A DNA stretch of 64,000 nt from Whitmania pigra. Lineage: Eukaryota; Annelida; Clitellata; Hirudinida; Haemopidae. Below, piece after piece: positions 1-10,501 of this stretch (position 1 is the stretch's first letter; every line of letters begins with the position of its first letter). The translations under genes were made by a program, and so were the position numbers. The stretch covers positions 413,501-477,500 of the forward strand of contig JAJTWR010000260.1 of NCBI GenBank assembly GCA_021613335.1, written 5' to 3'. Below the pieces are notes generated by a model. It made no database searches, was not told the DNA's origin, and saw only the letters and a list, made by a program, of their open reading frames with translations.

Positions 1-344
1 AAAATTTAATTTTTGTACAGTTCAAATATATAATCCTTATTTGCATGTACCTCTCTCAATGAAGTTTTGGATTTTATCATTGAAATAAAACCTTGCGAAT
101 ATACTATTAATGTTTTGCATGCTAATTAATACAATTACTTTGCAATTTTTTAAAATAATTTTCATTATTGGGTGGATTTTAATAGCTTTTTCCGTAGTTT
201 TTGGTGTTGGCATCTAAATATTAGAAATTACTTTTGAATGTGATGTTGCTGGTATTACAAGTTGAATACAGTTTAATAGGTAATTTTAACACGATTTTAA
301 ATATATAATTATTTTATAAATTTTCCCTAATTAATTTTCAATTT

Positions 345-883
345 TGGATTTTACATTACATATTGTGCTGATCATTTAATTATAATATATTAAATTATTT
401 CATTATAATTAGCAAATACCTCTATTTATTAAATATCTTTCAAGATGTTATTCGCATTTGTATCTTTAAAAGTTGATGCTTAATCTAATTTTGTTTTGGG
501 AATTTTTAGATTTGTTCAATTAAAGCAAATATTTGCTTATTACAGCAAATTTCAAATTTGTGATGATGAAGCTGTCATTGTAATAAATTATCAAAAATTG
601 GAAGGCTTTTTATATTTATTATAAGTCTAACATTACTATGACTGTTATAATATTATTTATTATACAATTTTCGTTAAACATTTTTTTATAATACTTAACA
701 ATGAAGATACAAATCAGATTTTCTGATTTATATAATACTGCAATTCATAAGCATATTTATATTTAATTAAAATATTTAATTTCATCACAATGATTTATAT
801 TTTCTGAGTATACAAACAAATACTTGTATTTAGAAAGCAACGCATAACTAATTACTATTCATCTATTAAACAGGCAACATCAC
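345..883. other. About 538-bp segment present only in duplication copy 1
   Basis: In copy 2 the sequence matching about 344 is joined directly to the sequence matching 884 (join near 5350). The segment is therefore an insertion in copy 1 or a deletion from copy 2. It is very AT-rich, has no open frame of note, and I see no terminal repeats or target duplication that would mark it as a transposon. Confidence 0.7.
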
Positions 884-1097
884 GTTATGTCTCTCATCAC
901 AAAATAATTAACTTATTGTGGTAATAACTTGATCAAAAAGCTAATTACCGATAAAGATCTGCATTTTTTCATAATCGGAAAATAAATTGCAGTGACAGAA
1001 CTACCAACAAAGAAATCCCATTATGTCGGAAATGACTTAAAGCAACGACATTGACGGTGTCGTGATCGGTCACCTAATTGTGAGCAACATAGTTGTT

Positions 1098-2234
1098 TTA
1101 ATCTGACATGCCGATCCAATCAGGGGGAAAAAAGTCTTCTTTCTTGAACTTAGTCTCCAAAGGCGAACCTTTCCTGGGCCATTCTTTGTAGTAAATGGTG
1201 GTGCCACGGCTGAGCCATGCTGCCCACCATCCGAATGTTCCTGTCGACATGATGGCGTGGTGGCAAGATGCAAGCAAGGTAAACTCGAGTTCCACGCTGT
1301 TGGATGTCGAATGGGATATGTTAAATGTGAAGGAAGTGGTATTGACGTCTTTGAAAAGAGATGCGTTCAGATTTGAAATTATCCAAGGTTTGTCATTGGA
1401 AACCACCACAAATTGAACTCTTTTATAGAGCGTCATCATGTGCATCATGGCATTTCTGAAGTACGAAGCAGAAGGAGTGGTGTAACCAAAGTTCTTGCCG
1501 TGGTCCGTTAAAACATCGCCCCTTCGAACGTGAATTCCTACCCTGGTAAACGTATCTGGACGCCAACCAGCTGGTTGTGTCTGAGCAAAAAATGCCTCGC
1601 TCAAATTTTTAAATTCTGGTTTAATTTTGAGATATTTGCTTCTCAAAAGTTCTTCGTTGATTGTGTATTTCCAGCTCTGAAAAAATCCAGAAATCGAAAT
1701 CGTTTTTCTGGCGAAGTTTGTCGTTTTGCTTGCTTCTAATAATTCTAATTCAGGATTATAACCAAGATTAAATTTATCACTTGTTGAGTAGATTTCACAA
1801 GTCTTGTTGAATCTTTCGTAAGTGAAATCAAAGAGTTCTTCGAGATAAAGATGAGAAATGACGGAATTGTTGACGGCGATTCTTCTTCCGGTAAGCTTGG
1901 CGATCAGAGCTCCAGCAACTAAGTTGAATATTTGGTTCCCCAGACCTCGACCGTCTCGAAATCCGTCTGAAAAAATCACGTAATCTCCACACTGTTGGCC
2001 GTTCCTCGAAATTAACGCTGTGGTCTTGCGAGGAGTGTTCATGCGGAAGGTGGAATGTCTCAGTGTGGTCGTTTGCAGAGATACATCTAGCCGCTCGATC
2101 TCAGGATTTGAAGTGATGGTAGTCACTTTACCATAATCAATCTGGCCTTTATAAAAAAGTGCGACCAACAAAAGAATTGTAATAGTTCCTGCATAAACAA
2201 CCACTAATTTGCCCCGGGTGAACTCACAAGGCAT
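1098..2234 (-). CDS. GT11 alpha-1,2-fucosyltransferase-like protein, copy 1
   Basis: Single-exon gene for 378 residues. The ATG at 2234 is chosen because a longer open frame from 2264 begins with GTG, and the copy-2 gene starts at the same ATG. It looks like a type II Golgi enzyme: a short cytosolic tail, a membrane anchor at about residues 11-29, a stem, then a catalytic domain. GT11 marks are GRGLGNQIFN (95-104), the GDP-fucose-binding HVRRGDV (235-241) and STGTFGWWAAWL (330-341). Several N-glycosylation sequons are present. GT11 enzymes transfer L-fucose from GDP-fucose in alpha-1,2 linkage, usually to galactose; the acceptor here is unknown. It differs from copy 2 at 12 residues, 11 of them within the first 74. 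Confidence 0.93.
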   Translation of the reverse strand: MPCEFTRGKLVVVYAGTITILLLVALFYKGQIDYGKVTTITSNPEIERLDVSLQTTTLRHSTFRMNTPRKTTALISRNGQQCGDYVIFSDGFRDGRGLGNQIFNLVAGALIAKLTGRRIAVNNSVISHLYLEELFDFTYERFNKTCEIYSTSDKFNLGYNPELELLEASKTTNFARKTISISGFFQSWKYTINEELLRSKYLKIKPEFKNLSEAFFAQTQPAGWRPDTFTRVGIHVRRGDVLTDHGKNFGYTTPSASYFRNAMMHMMTLYKRVQFVVVSNDKPWIISNLNASLFKDVNTTSFTFNISHSTSNSVELEFTLLASCHHAIMSTGTFGWWAAWLSRGTTIYYKEWPRKGSPLETKFKKEDFFPPDWIGMSD

Positions 2235-3047
2235 TTTTAAAGGTCGTAAGATATTTTTAAACACTATTAAATGTCGATTAAATTGAAATAAAAATAGAAA
2301 ATCTCAACAAGAAACATCACCACGTTTAACTATAGACAGTCGTTGAACGCTAATCTCGCAGCGACCTGTTACCAGAGCCTTTATTTTCACAATCAGCTGC
2401 TCATTGTTTGCTTGTTCGACTTGTTCAGACATTCTATTCTTAATGGCTTTCATAATGATCTGCTTTACATATCTTTACATTCAATATAAAAAATTAACAA
2501 TGTCGAAGTAATTCCGTCATGGTTTTAAAAATGAGGTTATCCAATTTCAAAATGAAAATGGAGGAAGAGATGTAATTGCTTAGCTGTAAAGGTTTAAAAC
2601 AATTTGTGAGTCACACGATTACTTGACATCTTTGTATTTCAACAGGAGTATAAGCAACTTTGACGGTGTCTAATGACTATCATGCATATGAACATTTTGA
2701 AGAATTTGAAGGAGGCACTTAAAATAAATGAAAAATACACCTGAAATAAGATTCGCATAATTTTGCAAAAAATTGTTTGATGACAATTTCTATAATATTT
2801 AGACGTAAGTGACATATTATTTATCTTAGATTATGAATGGAGACCTTTAAAACTAATGTTCATGGGTTTAACCAAGCATTCTTAGAAATATCGCAAACAA
2901 GTGAAGACAAATTTATCGATTATGATTTTTTATTAGATCAACATTCGTGTTTCTGAATGTTTGAAGTCCGTGCTTAGCTTTTAGAATGGTCGGACTTATT
3001 ATTGGATTGTTAAACAAGCAGGAGATGAGGATGATAAAAAGATGAAG

Positions 3048-5170
3048 ATGATAATGTAATAATTCATGTTATTATTTATAGACGTTAATCCTCTCGTGAG
3101 ACTACTCTACCTAGGACCTCGAAATATCTGTCGTCGCACATATGTAACAACATCAGAAGCTTTACAGTTTATTTATTACTAATTATCAGTAGGGCGAACC
3201 GCTAGCAGGATATGCAAAGGAGACAAGACTCAAAAGCAAAGCAATTAAACAACATATCCAAAAAATCAAATGCCATAAACTCTGTCGCAATATAAATTAT
3301 CTATAGGTAATTTAAATTTGGATGCTTTCTGAGCCTTCAACGCATCTTCCGAGAGGGAATTAAACCATGCACCTCCTTAATATTTAATGAAAAAATTCTA
3401 TTATCCCTGTGGGCCATTGTAGTTGACAATTTCAGTGAGGCCTTCTTGTCCTTGTGTGTAGAATGTTATAGCATGGCTTTCAGCACTTGGCAGAAATCCA
3501 GGATCACGTTCGCTCTCATCATTCGCTGAACTAAATGAGGGAATCTGTCTTCGTAAGCTATGCCGCATCTTAGAGGGCGTCGTGATACATCTCGACTCAG
3601 TGGACCTCCACAGCCTTGGCCATTTTTGATGTTTGATTATTTTCCATCGTTATGCAAACTACGGAGAGCCTGACATCTCAAAGCTTGTTGCAGACATGCA
3701 GTTTCAGCCGTCACGTTGTGTACTCTCTTAACTTAAAACTGTCAAGATTTACTATGAGCATCAGCCAATCTAGTTCACAATTTTTTTCTTATTCTGCTGT
3801 GCATGTGCTTTATTGCTTGCATCGTCTTGATGTTGATGAGATATTAAATTTGGAATCTTTTTTACATGGTCTCATTCGCTCGGCCCCGGAGGTTCTCCGA
3901 ACTCCGTTTCTGGCCCTCGGCCTAAAAAATGTTGTGCACCACTGATTTACACACTGCAACATGTTCGACTTCAAATAGTTTGTCAGTGGATCCAGAACTT
4001 TCTTGAACCCCCTCCAAATTATGTCTCACTTGTAAATGTTATTTGAGATTAAGTTCTTTCATCAAATCGCAACGGTGCCACCCTGTGATGAGGCTTAAAA
4101 TCGTCTTCCGCATTTGTGCGTAATTTGGATTAAAATTGTTTTCCAGTCTGGATTAATGTCATCTCTGTTTCACTGTAGGGAAATTCCAAGGTCTTAGAGG
4201 TCGCTTTAACATTTTTTATGGCATCAATAACAATTCAGGTCAATTGCTTCCAAAGAATGAATTTTCCATTTATACAAAAGAAAACGCACTAGCAAGCAAA
4301 ATAAATAACTGTTTTGTTGTCGTGAATTAATCGCATCTAGGTTGGCTGAAGGCTTACGTACCTGCGGTAAAGGCAGCAGTCGTAATGTGTTGTGTTCGAA
4401 ACCCAGCCTGCACTGCAACAAGCACCAATGGGAAGGAGCGCTATATAAATGGTTATAAGAAGCGCCTCTGACGCTATGCATATGGTGATGTATTAATTAA
4501 CTACAATTATAATTATTAAGCATTCGTTCTGTTTATATCACTTTAGTTCAAATAGCCATCTCCATCAGTATAATGTTCAGTAAAGGAAGAGGTTTATTTG
4601 TGGTTCAACCTTGATTAATTGCTCTTATTTGTAATTCAAATGTAATGATTCAATCAATCAATATGAGAGTATTTTAACCAAAGAAAGGAAGGTTATTATC
4701 ATAACATAACTTACATAACATACCAATTATTTATATTGTTAGAGGTAATAAGACTGTATAATAACCATTCCTTACTTTCAATGTGTAATATCCATATTTG
4801 CTTATGTCTATTTTAAATTGATCTGCTACACTGAAGATGGTTACCCTGTTTAACATATTCCAGGGAATCTCCTTTGTGCTACAGTATTTATATTTTAACT
4901 TTCCAGAAGCCTGCCTGTGTAATTGCCTTAAAATCTGGTAGAAATAACTTTCGTGATTTTGGGAAATAGTTGAAAAATATGCCATCCATTCTCAATAAGA
5001 TTGCACCTTTTCTTATGTTTTCTTAAAGGGTTGTCAACAGACACTTCCTCATTCTATCCTCATTTTTTGACTTTTTTTTTTAATTATTTTATAACATTAA
5101 TTTATCTTATCAAAAATGTTATTATCAATTTTATTATTAATATTATTATCAATAAAATCTTAGACATAAA
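3048..5170. other. Spacer between the two fucosyltransferase duplications
   Basis: No gene that I can support. It contains a tRNA-derived SINE at 4340-4470. The open frames at 3652-3945 (+) and 4731-4985 (-) have no recognisable domain and are probably chance. GC-rich sequence near 3880-3945 next to a CAGTGG-type end resembles a hAT terminus, but no partner end or target duplication was found. Confidence 0.6.
4340..4470 (+). repeat. tRNA-derived SINE, family B
   Basis: The head has an A-box-like start (GTTGGCTGAAGGCTTACG) and a B-box-like GTGTTCGAAACCC about 45 bp further on. The tail contains GCGCTATATAAATGG and ATAAGAAG. A second copy with the same head and tail order lies at 53370-53520 on the minus strand, which supports a dispersed family over a lone tRNA pseudogene. 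Confidence 0.72.
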
Positions 5171-7346
5171 TTACTGGGTGGATTTCAATAGCTTTTTCGG
5201 TAGTTTTTTGGTAGTTGGCATCTAAATATTAGAAAGTAATTTTGAATGTGAAATTGCTGGTATCACAAGTTGAATACAGTTTATTAGGTAATTTTAACAC
5301 GATTTTAAATATGTAATTATTTTATAAATTTTCCCTGCTTAATTTTCAATTATGTTATGTCTCTCATCACAAAATAATTAACTTATTGTGGCAATAACTT
5401 GATCAAAAAGCTAATTACCAATAAAGATCTGCATTTTTTCATAATCGGAAAATAAATTGCAGTGACAGAACTACCAACAAAGAAATCCCATTATGTCGGA
5501 AATGACTTAAAGCAATGACATTGACGGTGTCGTGATCGGTCACCTAATTGTGAGCAACATAGTTGTTTTAATCTGACATGCCGATCCAATCAGGGGGAAA
5601 AAAGTCTTCTTTCTTGAACTTAGTCTCCAAAGGCGAACCTTTCCTGGGCCATTCTTTGTAGTAAATGGTGGTGCCACGGCTGAGCCATGCTGCCCACCAT
5701 CCGAATGTTCCTGTCGACATGATGGCGTGGTGGCAAGATGCAAGCAAGGTAAACTCGAGTTCCACGCTGTTGGATGTCGAATGGGATATGTTAAATGTGA
5801 AGGAAGTGGTATTGACGTCTTTGAAAAGAGATGCGTTCAGATTTGAAATTATCCAAGGTTTGTCATTGGAAACCACCACAAATTGAACTCTTTTATAGAG
5901 CGTCATCATGTGCATCATGGCATTTCTGAAGTACGAAGCAGAAGGAGTGGTGTAACCAAAGTTCTTGCCGTGGTCCGTTAAAACATCGCCCCTTCGAACG
6001 TGAATTCCTACCCTGGTAAACGTATCTGGACGCCAACCAGCTGGTTGTGTCTGAGCAAAAAATGCTTCGCTCAAATTTTTAAATTCTGGTTTAATTTTGA
6101 GATATTTGCTTCTCAAAAGTTCTTCGTTGATTGTATATTTCCAGCTCTGAAAAAATCCAGAAATCGAAATCGTTTTTCTGGCGAAGTTTGTCGTTTTGCT
6201 TGCTTCTAATAATTCTAATTCAGGATTATAACCAAGATTAAATTTATCACCTGTTGAGTAGATTTCACAAGTCTTGTTGAATCTTTCGTAAGTGAAATCA
6301 AAGAGTTCTTCGAGATAAAGATGAGAAATGACGGAATTGTTGACGGCGATTCTCCTTCCGGTAAGCTTGGCGATCAGAGCTCCAGCAACTAAGTTGAAAA
6401 TTTGGTTCCCCAGACCTCGACCATCTCGAAATCCGTCTGAAAAAATCACGTAATCTCCACACTGTTGGCCATTCCTCGAAATTATCGCTGTGGTCCTGCG
6501 TTGAGTGTTCATGCGGAAGGTGGAATGTTTCGGTGTGGTCGTTTGCAGAGATACATCTAGCCGCTCAATCTCAGGATTTAAAGTGATGGTAGTCACTTTA
6601 CAATAATCAATCTGGCCTTTATAAAAAAGTGCGACCAACAAAAGAATTGTAATAGTTCCTGCATAAACAACCACTAATTTGCACCGGGTGGACTGACGAG
6701 GCATTTTTAAAAGTCATAAGTTAGTTTTAAACACTAATAAATGTCGAATAAATTAAAATTAAAATAGAAAATCTCAACAAGAAACATCACCACGTAGAAG
6801 TTTAACTACAGACAGTCGTTGAACGCCAATCTTCTCGCAACTACCTGTTACCAGAGCCTTTATTACCACAACATAATTTATCAGCTGCTCACTGTTTGCT
6901 TGTTCGACTTGTTTAGACATTCTATTTTTGATGGCTTTAAGTTTTATTACATTAAATATAAAAATTAACAATGTCGAAGTAATACCGTCTTGGTTTTCAA
7001 AATGAGGTTAGCCAATTTCAAAATGAAAAGGGAAAAAGAGATGTAACTGCTTAGTTGTAAAGGTTTAAAACAATTTGTGAGTCTCAAGAGAGCATTTCTA
7101 AGAATTTGAAGGAGGCACTTAAAATAAATGAAAAATACGCGTTAGATACATTAATTTTACAAAAAATTATTTGATGACATTTTCTATAATATTTAGACGC
7201 AGGTGACATATTATTTATCTTGAATTATGAATGGAAACCTTTAAAACTAATGTTCTTAGCTTTTAGAAGGGTCGGACTTATTATTGCCAATAATAATTTA
7301 TTGGATTGTTAAACAAGCAGGACATGAGAATGATAAAAAGATGAAG
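5171..7346. repeat. Tandem segmental duplication, copy 2
   Basis: Second copy of the block at 165-3047, without the segment at 345-883. Non-coding flanks match with small indels. The part covering the 3' half of the gene (about 5527-6064) looks identical to copy 1, whereas the 5' part of the gene and the upstream flank differ by a few percent. Confidence 0.93.
5568..6704 (-). CDS. GT11 alpha-1,2-fucosyltransferase-like protein, copy 2
   Basis: Single-exon gene, 378 residues, ATG at 6704. Same architecture as copy 1: N-terminal membrane anchor, GRGLGNQIFN at 95-104, HVRRGDV at 235-241 and STGTFGWWAAWL at 330-341. All of these motifs are intact, so both genes look functional. Differences from copy 1 sit in the cytosolic tail and stem (such as positions 3-5, 8, 35, 42, 58, 59, 68, 70, 74), plus one change at about 152. 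The catalytic domains are otherwise identical, so any difference between the two is more likely in targeting, stem cleavage or expression than in the reaction. Confidence 0.93.
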   Translation of the reverse strand: MPRQSTRCKLVVVYAGTITILLLVALFYKGQIDYCKVTTITLNPEIERLDVSLQTTTPKHSTFRMNTQRRTTAIISRNGQQCGDYVIFSDGFRDGRGLGNQIFNLVAGALIAKLTGRRIAVNNSVISHLYLEELFDFTYERFNKTCEIYSTGDKFNLGYNPELELLEASKTTNFARKTISISGFFQSWKYTINEELLRSKYLKIKPEFKNLSEAFFAQTQPAGWRPDTFTRVGIHVRRGDVLTDHGKNFGYTTPSASYFRNAMMHMMTLYKRVQFVVVSNDKPWIISNLNASLFKDVNTTSFTFNISHSTSNSVELEFTLLASCHHAIMSTGTFGWWAAWLSRGTTIYYKEWPRKGSPLETKFKKEDFFPPDWIGMSD

Positions 7347-8213
7347 TAAGTAGAATCCAAAGTGGACTTTTATGGGCGAGGAGGATAGGGTTTAAAATGA
7401 AAACGTTTCTATGGATGACCCCTTAACTAATTCCCTTTTATTAGTTGCAGGATATTTACCTTTCTTGTTTTCAGAAGTCAATGTTGTTTTTTTTAGTTCG
7501 CATATTATTGAGACTAGGTTCATGGTCCATTTTTAGAATTTTAACTGTTTTTCCTTCATTGTTTTCTACTAATTTGAGCCAAAGCAATTTTGATAGGTGT
7601 GTCTGTTAGGATTGAAATGCTGCGTTTTAGATTGTATCTATTTATTCCTGTTGGTTCATCAAATATATTTGAGGTTCTTGAGGTGTTTATGATGAATTGA
7701 GGCTGTGCTTATTTCACTTTTTCTGATATCACAAGAATAAGAAAAATCATTATTTCTAATCAATATTTATATTTAACATTACTAATGACTGCAAAAATAC
7801 AGTGATTTAGTTGATTTTTCGCTAAACAGGGGTGGTTTATTACATAGACATTAGTCTTCTTAAACCACTATAACTAAAATAAAATAAATAACAAGAGCAT
7901 TGTAATATTATTTGTAGATTATGCAATTAACATAATACAATAACAGTTACTAGATTAAAATTAAATTAAAGAAAATTATCATTTAAATTATCACAGACGC
8001 ACGTAAGCAACTTTATATTTTAAAAGGTGACGGTCAAATTGCAAAATATATAATATATGATTAATTTAATGCAGCTTTAATTGCAGAAATCGACAGTGTG
8101 GCATTCAGTCTCGGTCTCCTCTATTATTGCTATTTACGATTAGTGTGGTTATGACAGCCGACAGGGTAGCAAATGCCCAGGGGCTCGGCAGTTTTCTTAG
8201 TACCTTTATGTAT
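7347..8213. other. Gene-free stretch left of the hAT insertion
   Basis: No gene is supported. Near 8155-8213 the sequence becomes GC-richer (GCAAATGCCCAGGGG) and looks like the end region of an older repeat, into which the hAT element at 8222 has inserted. The same older repeat appears to continue after 9853. Confidence 0.5.
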
Positions 8214-8457
8214 GCCATGCACAGGCTGGGTGCTTAGACTGGGCCGCCGGGAAGCCGCCAACTGCCAAAAGAAAGTTATTATATTTTTAGTTTTAACTGA
8301 AATTACCGTTAGCTTCAAATAATAGTTTGTATTAAAAATTACATAAGGAGTATAAATATATTTATATAATAAGCTTCCGACGTCAATGGTTATAACATAT
8401 TAATTTTAACGCAAAATTATATTATTTTTTAATAAAATATTTTTTGTACACGAACGT

Positions 8458-8808
8458 GTAATAGCTATAGTCAATTGTACATCAACGACTGGAAAAGGAA
8501 TGTGTGATCTGGTTTGTGGCGTCTTTGAAAAGTTAGGCATTGATGTGAGTAATTGTATTAGCAATTCCACCGATGGTGCGTCTAATATGCAAGGTCAATA
8601 CAATGGATTCAATGCCTTGTTAAATACAGTTTCTCCAGGCGAGATTCGTGCATGGTGTTATACCTATGTCTTAAATTTGGTAATGGGTGACGTCACTAAA
8701 AAAGCGGTTGAAGTTGTTATTTTATTTGGGGTTTTAAACACATGTGCAGTCTTTCTTCGGGAATCATATTTACGATTCAATGTTGGAAATATCTTTACCA
8801 TCCCATGA
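8458..8808 (+). pseudogene. hAT transposase fragment (ZMYM1/DUF4371 type)
   Basis: The open frame contains STDGASNMQGQYNGFNALL, which matches the conserved DGASNM region of DUF4371-type hAT transposases, then a WCYTYVLNLV segment corresponding to the usual CxAHxLNL motif, then a FLRESY segment. The N-terminal zinc finger, the remaining catalytic residues and the C-terminal dimerisation region are missing or out of frame. It is a broken fragment within the element at 8222-9844. Confidence 0.8.
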
Positions 8809-8995
8809 GTTGAAAAAAGCAACAACCACAGAAATAAATGCAAATCTTGCAAAAAATGTATTGTTTCTTGTTATTATGTTCTTCATAAGTTTAATTTGCA
8901 TAGTCTTGCTTATTCAAATTTGTATCTGGCTTACAAATTTGTGTTGACATTATCCTCATCACAAGTTGCTTATCGCTCTAGTGAAAGTTTCGCTA

Positions 8996-9578
8996 AAATG
9001 ACTACGAGGAGTTTTAAAGATTTTAAAAAATGCCAAGAATGCGAAATGTATGGAAGTGTCGAGGGTTTGAATCTAAACCAAATTTGCAAGAACTGTGTGC
9101 GAATGAAAGACGTCGTCGAAAGACTTGAACAACTCATCGGTATCAAATAAGGAACAAAGTCAAAAAATCGAGTTGCTCGAAAAAAAGTTGGAGACTATAG
9201 AATGCGGCAAAGTAGGAGAAGATCTAGTGGAAAATAAAGTTTCAAAGCTGGAGGAGAAAGTAGAGAGCTTACTTGTCTCAGTCGAGGCTGACATGACAGC
9301 CGAAGCTGGTACTAAAAGCAAGGGTCTTGTATGGACAGAAATTGTAATTGAAATACATTTTGAACAAATTAAGAAATTTGCTGAGCCAGTCAATTTTACA
9401 ATCATTCATGCTGATGTCTTGTGAGAAGGACCTTGTTCCAAGAATCAATAACAATGAAATTATTGATGTTTTAGCATCGACTAGTGAAACGATTAAAAAG
9501 CTGTTACACCAGTTAATAGTGAATAGAAATTTTAGACTTGTGTTTCTTATTAAGTCGTTAAAACTAAGAGTTATTTAA
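8996..9578 (+). pseudogene. Zinc-finger plus coiled-coil ORF, LINE ORF1-like remnant
   Basis: Two overlapping frames (8996-9150 and 9125-9424) together encode a CQEC...CKNC zinc-binding pattern followed by a Lys/Glu-rich coiled coil (about KIELLEKKLETIE to LEEKVESLL). A third frame at about 9420-9578 continues with LVPRINNNEIIDVL. This order, CxxC pair then coiled coil, resembles ORF1 of some non-LTR retrotransposons. At least two frameshifts break it. A captured host fragment is an alternative; I cannot name the source. Confidence 0.45.
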
Positions 9579-9999
9579 CTGTTTAAAGTTGTTTTGCATA
9601 ATTACGAATTTGAACATGTAATAAATAAAGAGATTCTTGCAACATAAAGACAGTTTATGGACTTTAAAATTTCATTATTATATATGAAATAATTACAGAA
9701 ACTAAAGAAAAATATATCACAAATAAATTAAATTAAAAATAAGTAAAATATTAAATTATTGAAAAAATTTATATGAAACTAATGATGAAGTGGGCCGCCA
9801 TGACCAAATTTCCCGGGCCGGTATTTTAAGCCAGTCCGACCCTGGCCATGCATATTTCCGGGCCACAAAGTTTAATTTGATCGGATACCCCGTTGAATCT
9901 AAATGATTTAAAATTTCACTTCAACTTTTAGATCTGTTTTAACAAAGAGTTAAAATTTGTTGTCTTTCCTAAATGACATTTATTTACAGTACCAGTTTA

Positions 10000-10245
10000 G
10001 GTTGGTTGATTGGTAGTTTATTAACGTCCATTTCATAACTAGGTGATTAGGACAGTTTCCTTATTTATTTATAGTTCGTTGCATGACCGAGATGATAAGG
10101 ACGGTTCTCCCGCAGCGGGGTTTGAACCCCGTGCTGCCATAGTGAGAGGAGCAGCCTTAACAGTTAGGCCATGCGGGCACACTTGGACAGTCTAAAAATG
10201 AAAAAAATGTTTTATTAACGTCCGTTGCATAGCTTGGACAGTCTA
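10000..10245 (-). repeat. SINE family A cluster: one tRNA-headed copy and two tail fragments
   Basis: On the minus strand a tRNA-like head (about 10179 down to 10110) has an A-box-like GGCCTAACTGTTAAGG and a B box GGGGTTCAAACCCC. It is followed by a tail with CGGTCATGCAACGAACTATAAATAAATA. Tail-only pieces flank it: 10000-10062 (TTATGAAATGGACGTTAATAAA read on minus) and about 10205-10245. Related tails occur at 18475, 39191, 42836, 42938 and 58221. Confidence 0.8.
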
Positions 10246-10501
10246 CTTATCGACTCCTATTTATATAGAATCCTAATTTCTAGAAGCTTCTTTTTGAAAA
10301 AACTATAAATCTCGCATAAAATATAAACTTGTAACATTATATTATAATTTGATATTTTAAACAACTTTGATGTAAAAATGCGTTATTACTACAATATTAC
10401 ACTTTGGTTAAATAGGCCGATTTCTTGATTTCTTTGCACTCACGTTGTGAGTGTAATTCAGACAGAAGAGAAATAAACATTGAAATATAAACATAAGTAC
10501 A

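Larger units (their letters stand above)
165..3047. repeat. Tandem segmental duplication, copy 1
   Basis: This block is repeated at about 5171-7346. It starts at a shared sequence near 165 and ends near 3047, where both copies reach a run rich in GATAAAAAGATGAAG. It carries one fucosyltransferase gene plus its flanks. The spacing between copies is 4470 bp through the coding region. Sequence on the promoter side of the gene (2265-3047) aligns with copy 2 with several small indels, and holds no other gene that I can support. Confidence 0.93.
8222..9844. mobile_element. hAT-superfamily DNA transposon, degenerate
   Basis: The 8-bp direct repeat GCCATGCA lies immediately outside both ends (8214-8221 and 9845-9852), the target-duplication length typical of hAT. 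The ends begin CAGG: the left end runs CAGGCTGGG with ACTGGGCCGCCGGG close by, and the right end read inward is CAGGGTCGGACTGG followed by CCGGCCCGGG. A transposase fragment lies inside at 8458-8808, and a separate zinc-finger/coiled-coil ORF remnant at 8996-9578. The transposase is too incomplete to be active. Confidence 0.85.

Noticed and set aside
2235..2264. Ten-residue N-terminal extension of fucosyltransferase copy 1
   Set aside because: The longer frame starts at GTG; the first ATG is at 2234 and matches the start of copy 2.
3598..3945. Small hAT/MITE bounded by CAGTGG and CCACTG
   Set aside because: The two ends are not clearly inverted repeats and the flanking 8 bp (TCTCGACT and ATTTACAC) do not match.
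4731..4985. 84-residue minus-strand open frame
   Set aside because: No domain, no splice context, and AT-rich composition; compatible with chance.
10110..10179. True tRNA gene on the minus strand
   Set aside because: A and B boxes are present, but no complete cloverleaf forms, and the tail matches other dispersed copies, so it is a SINE head.
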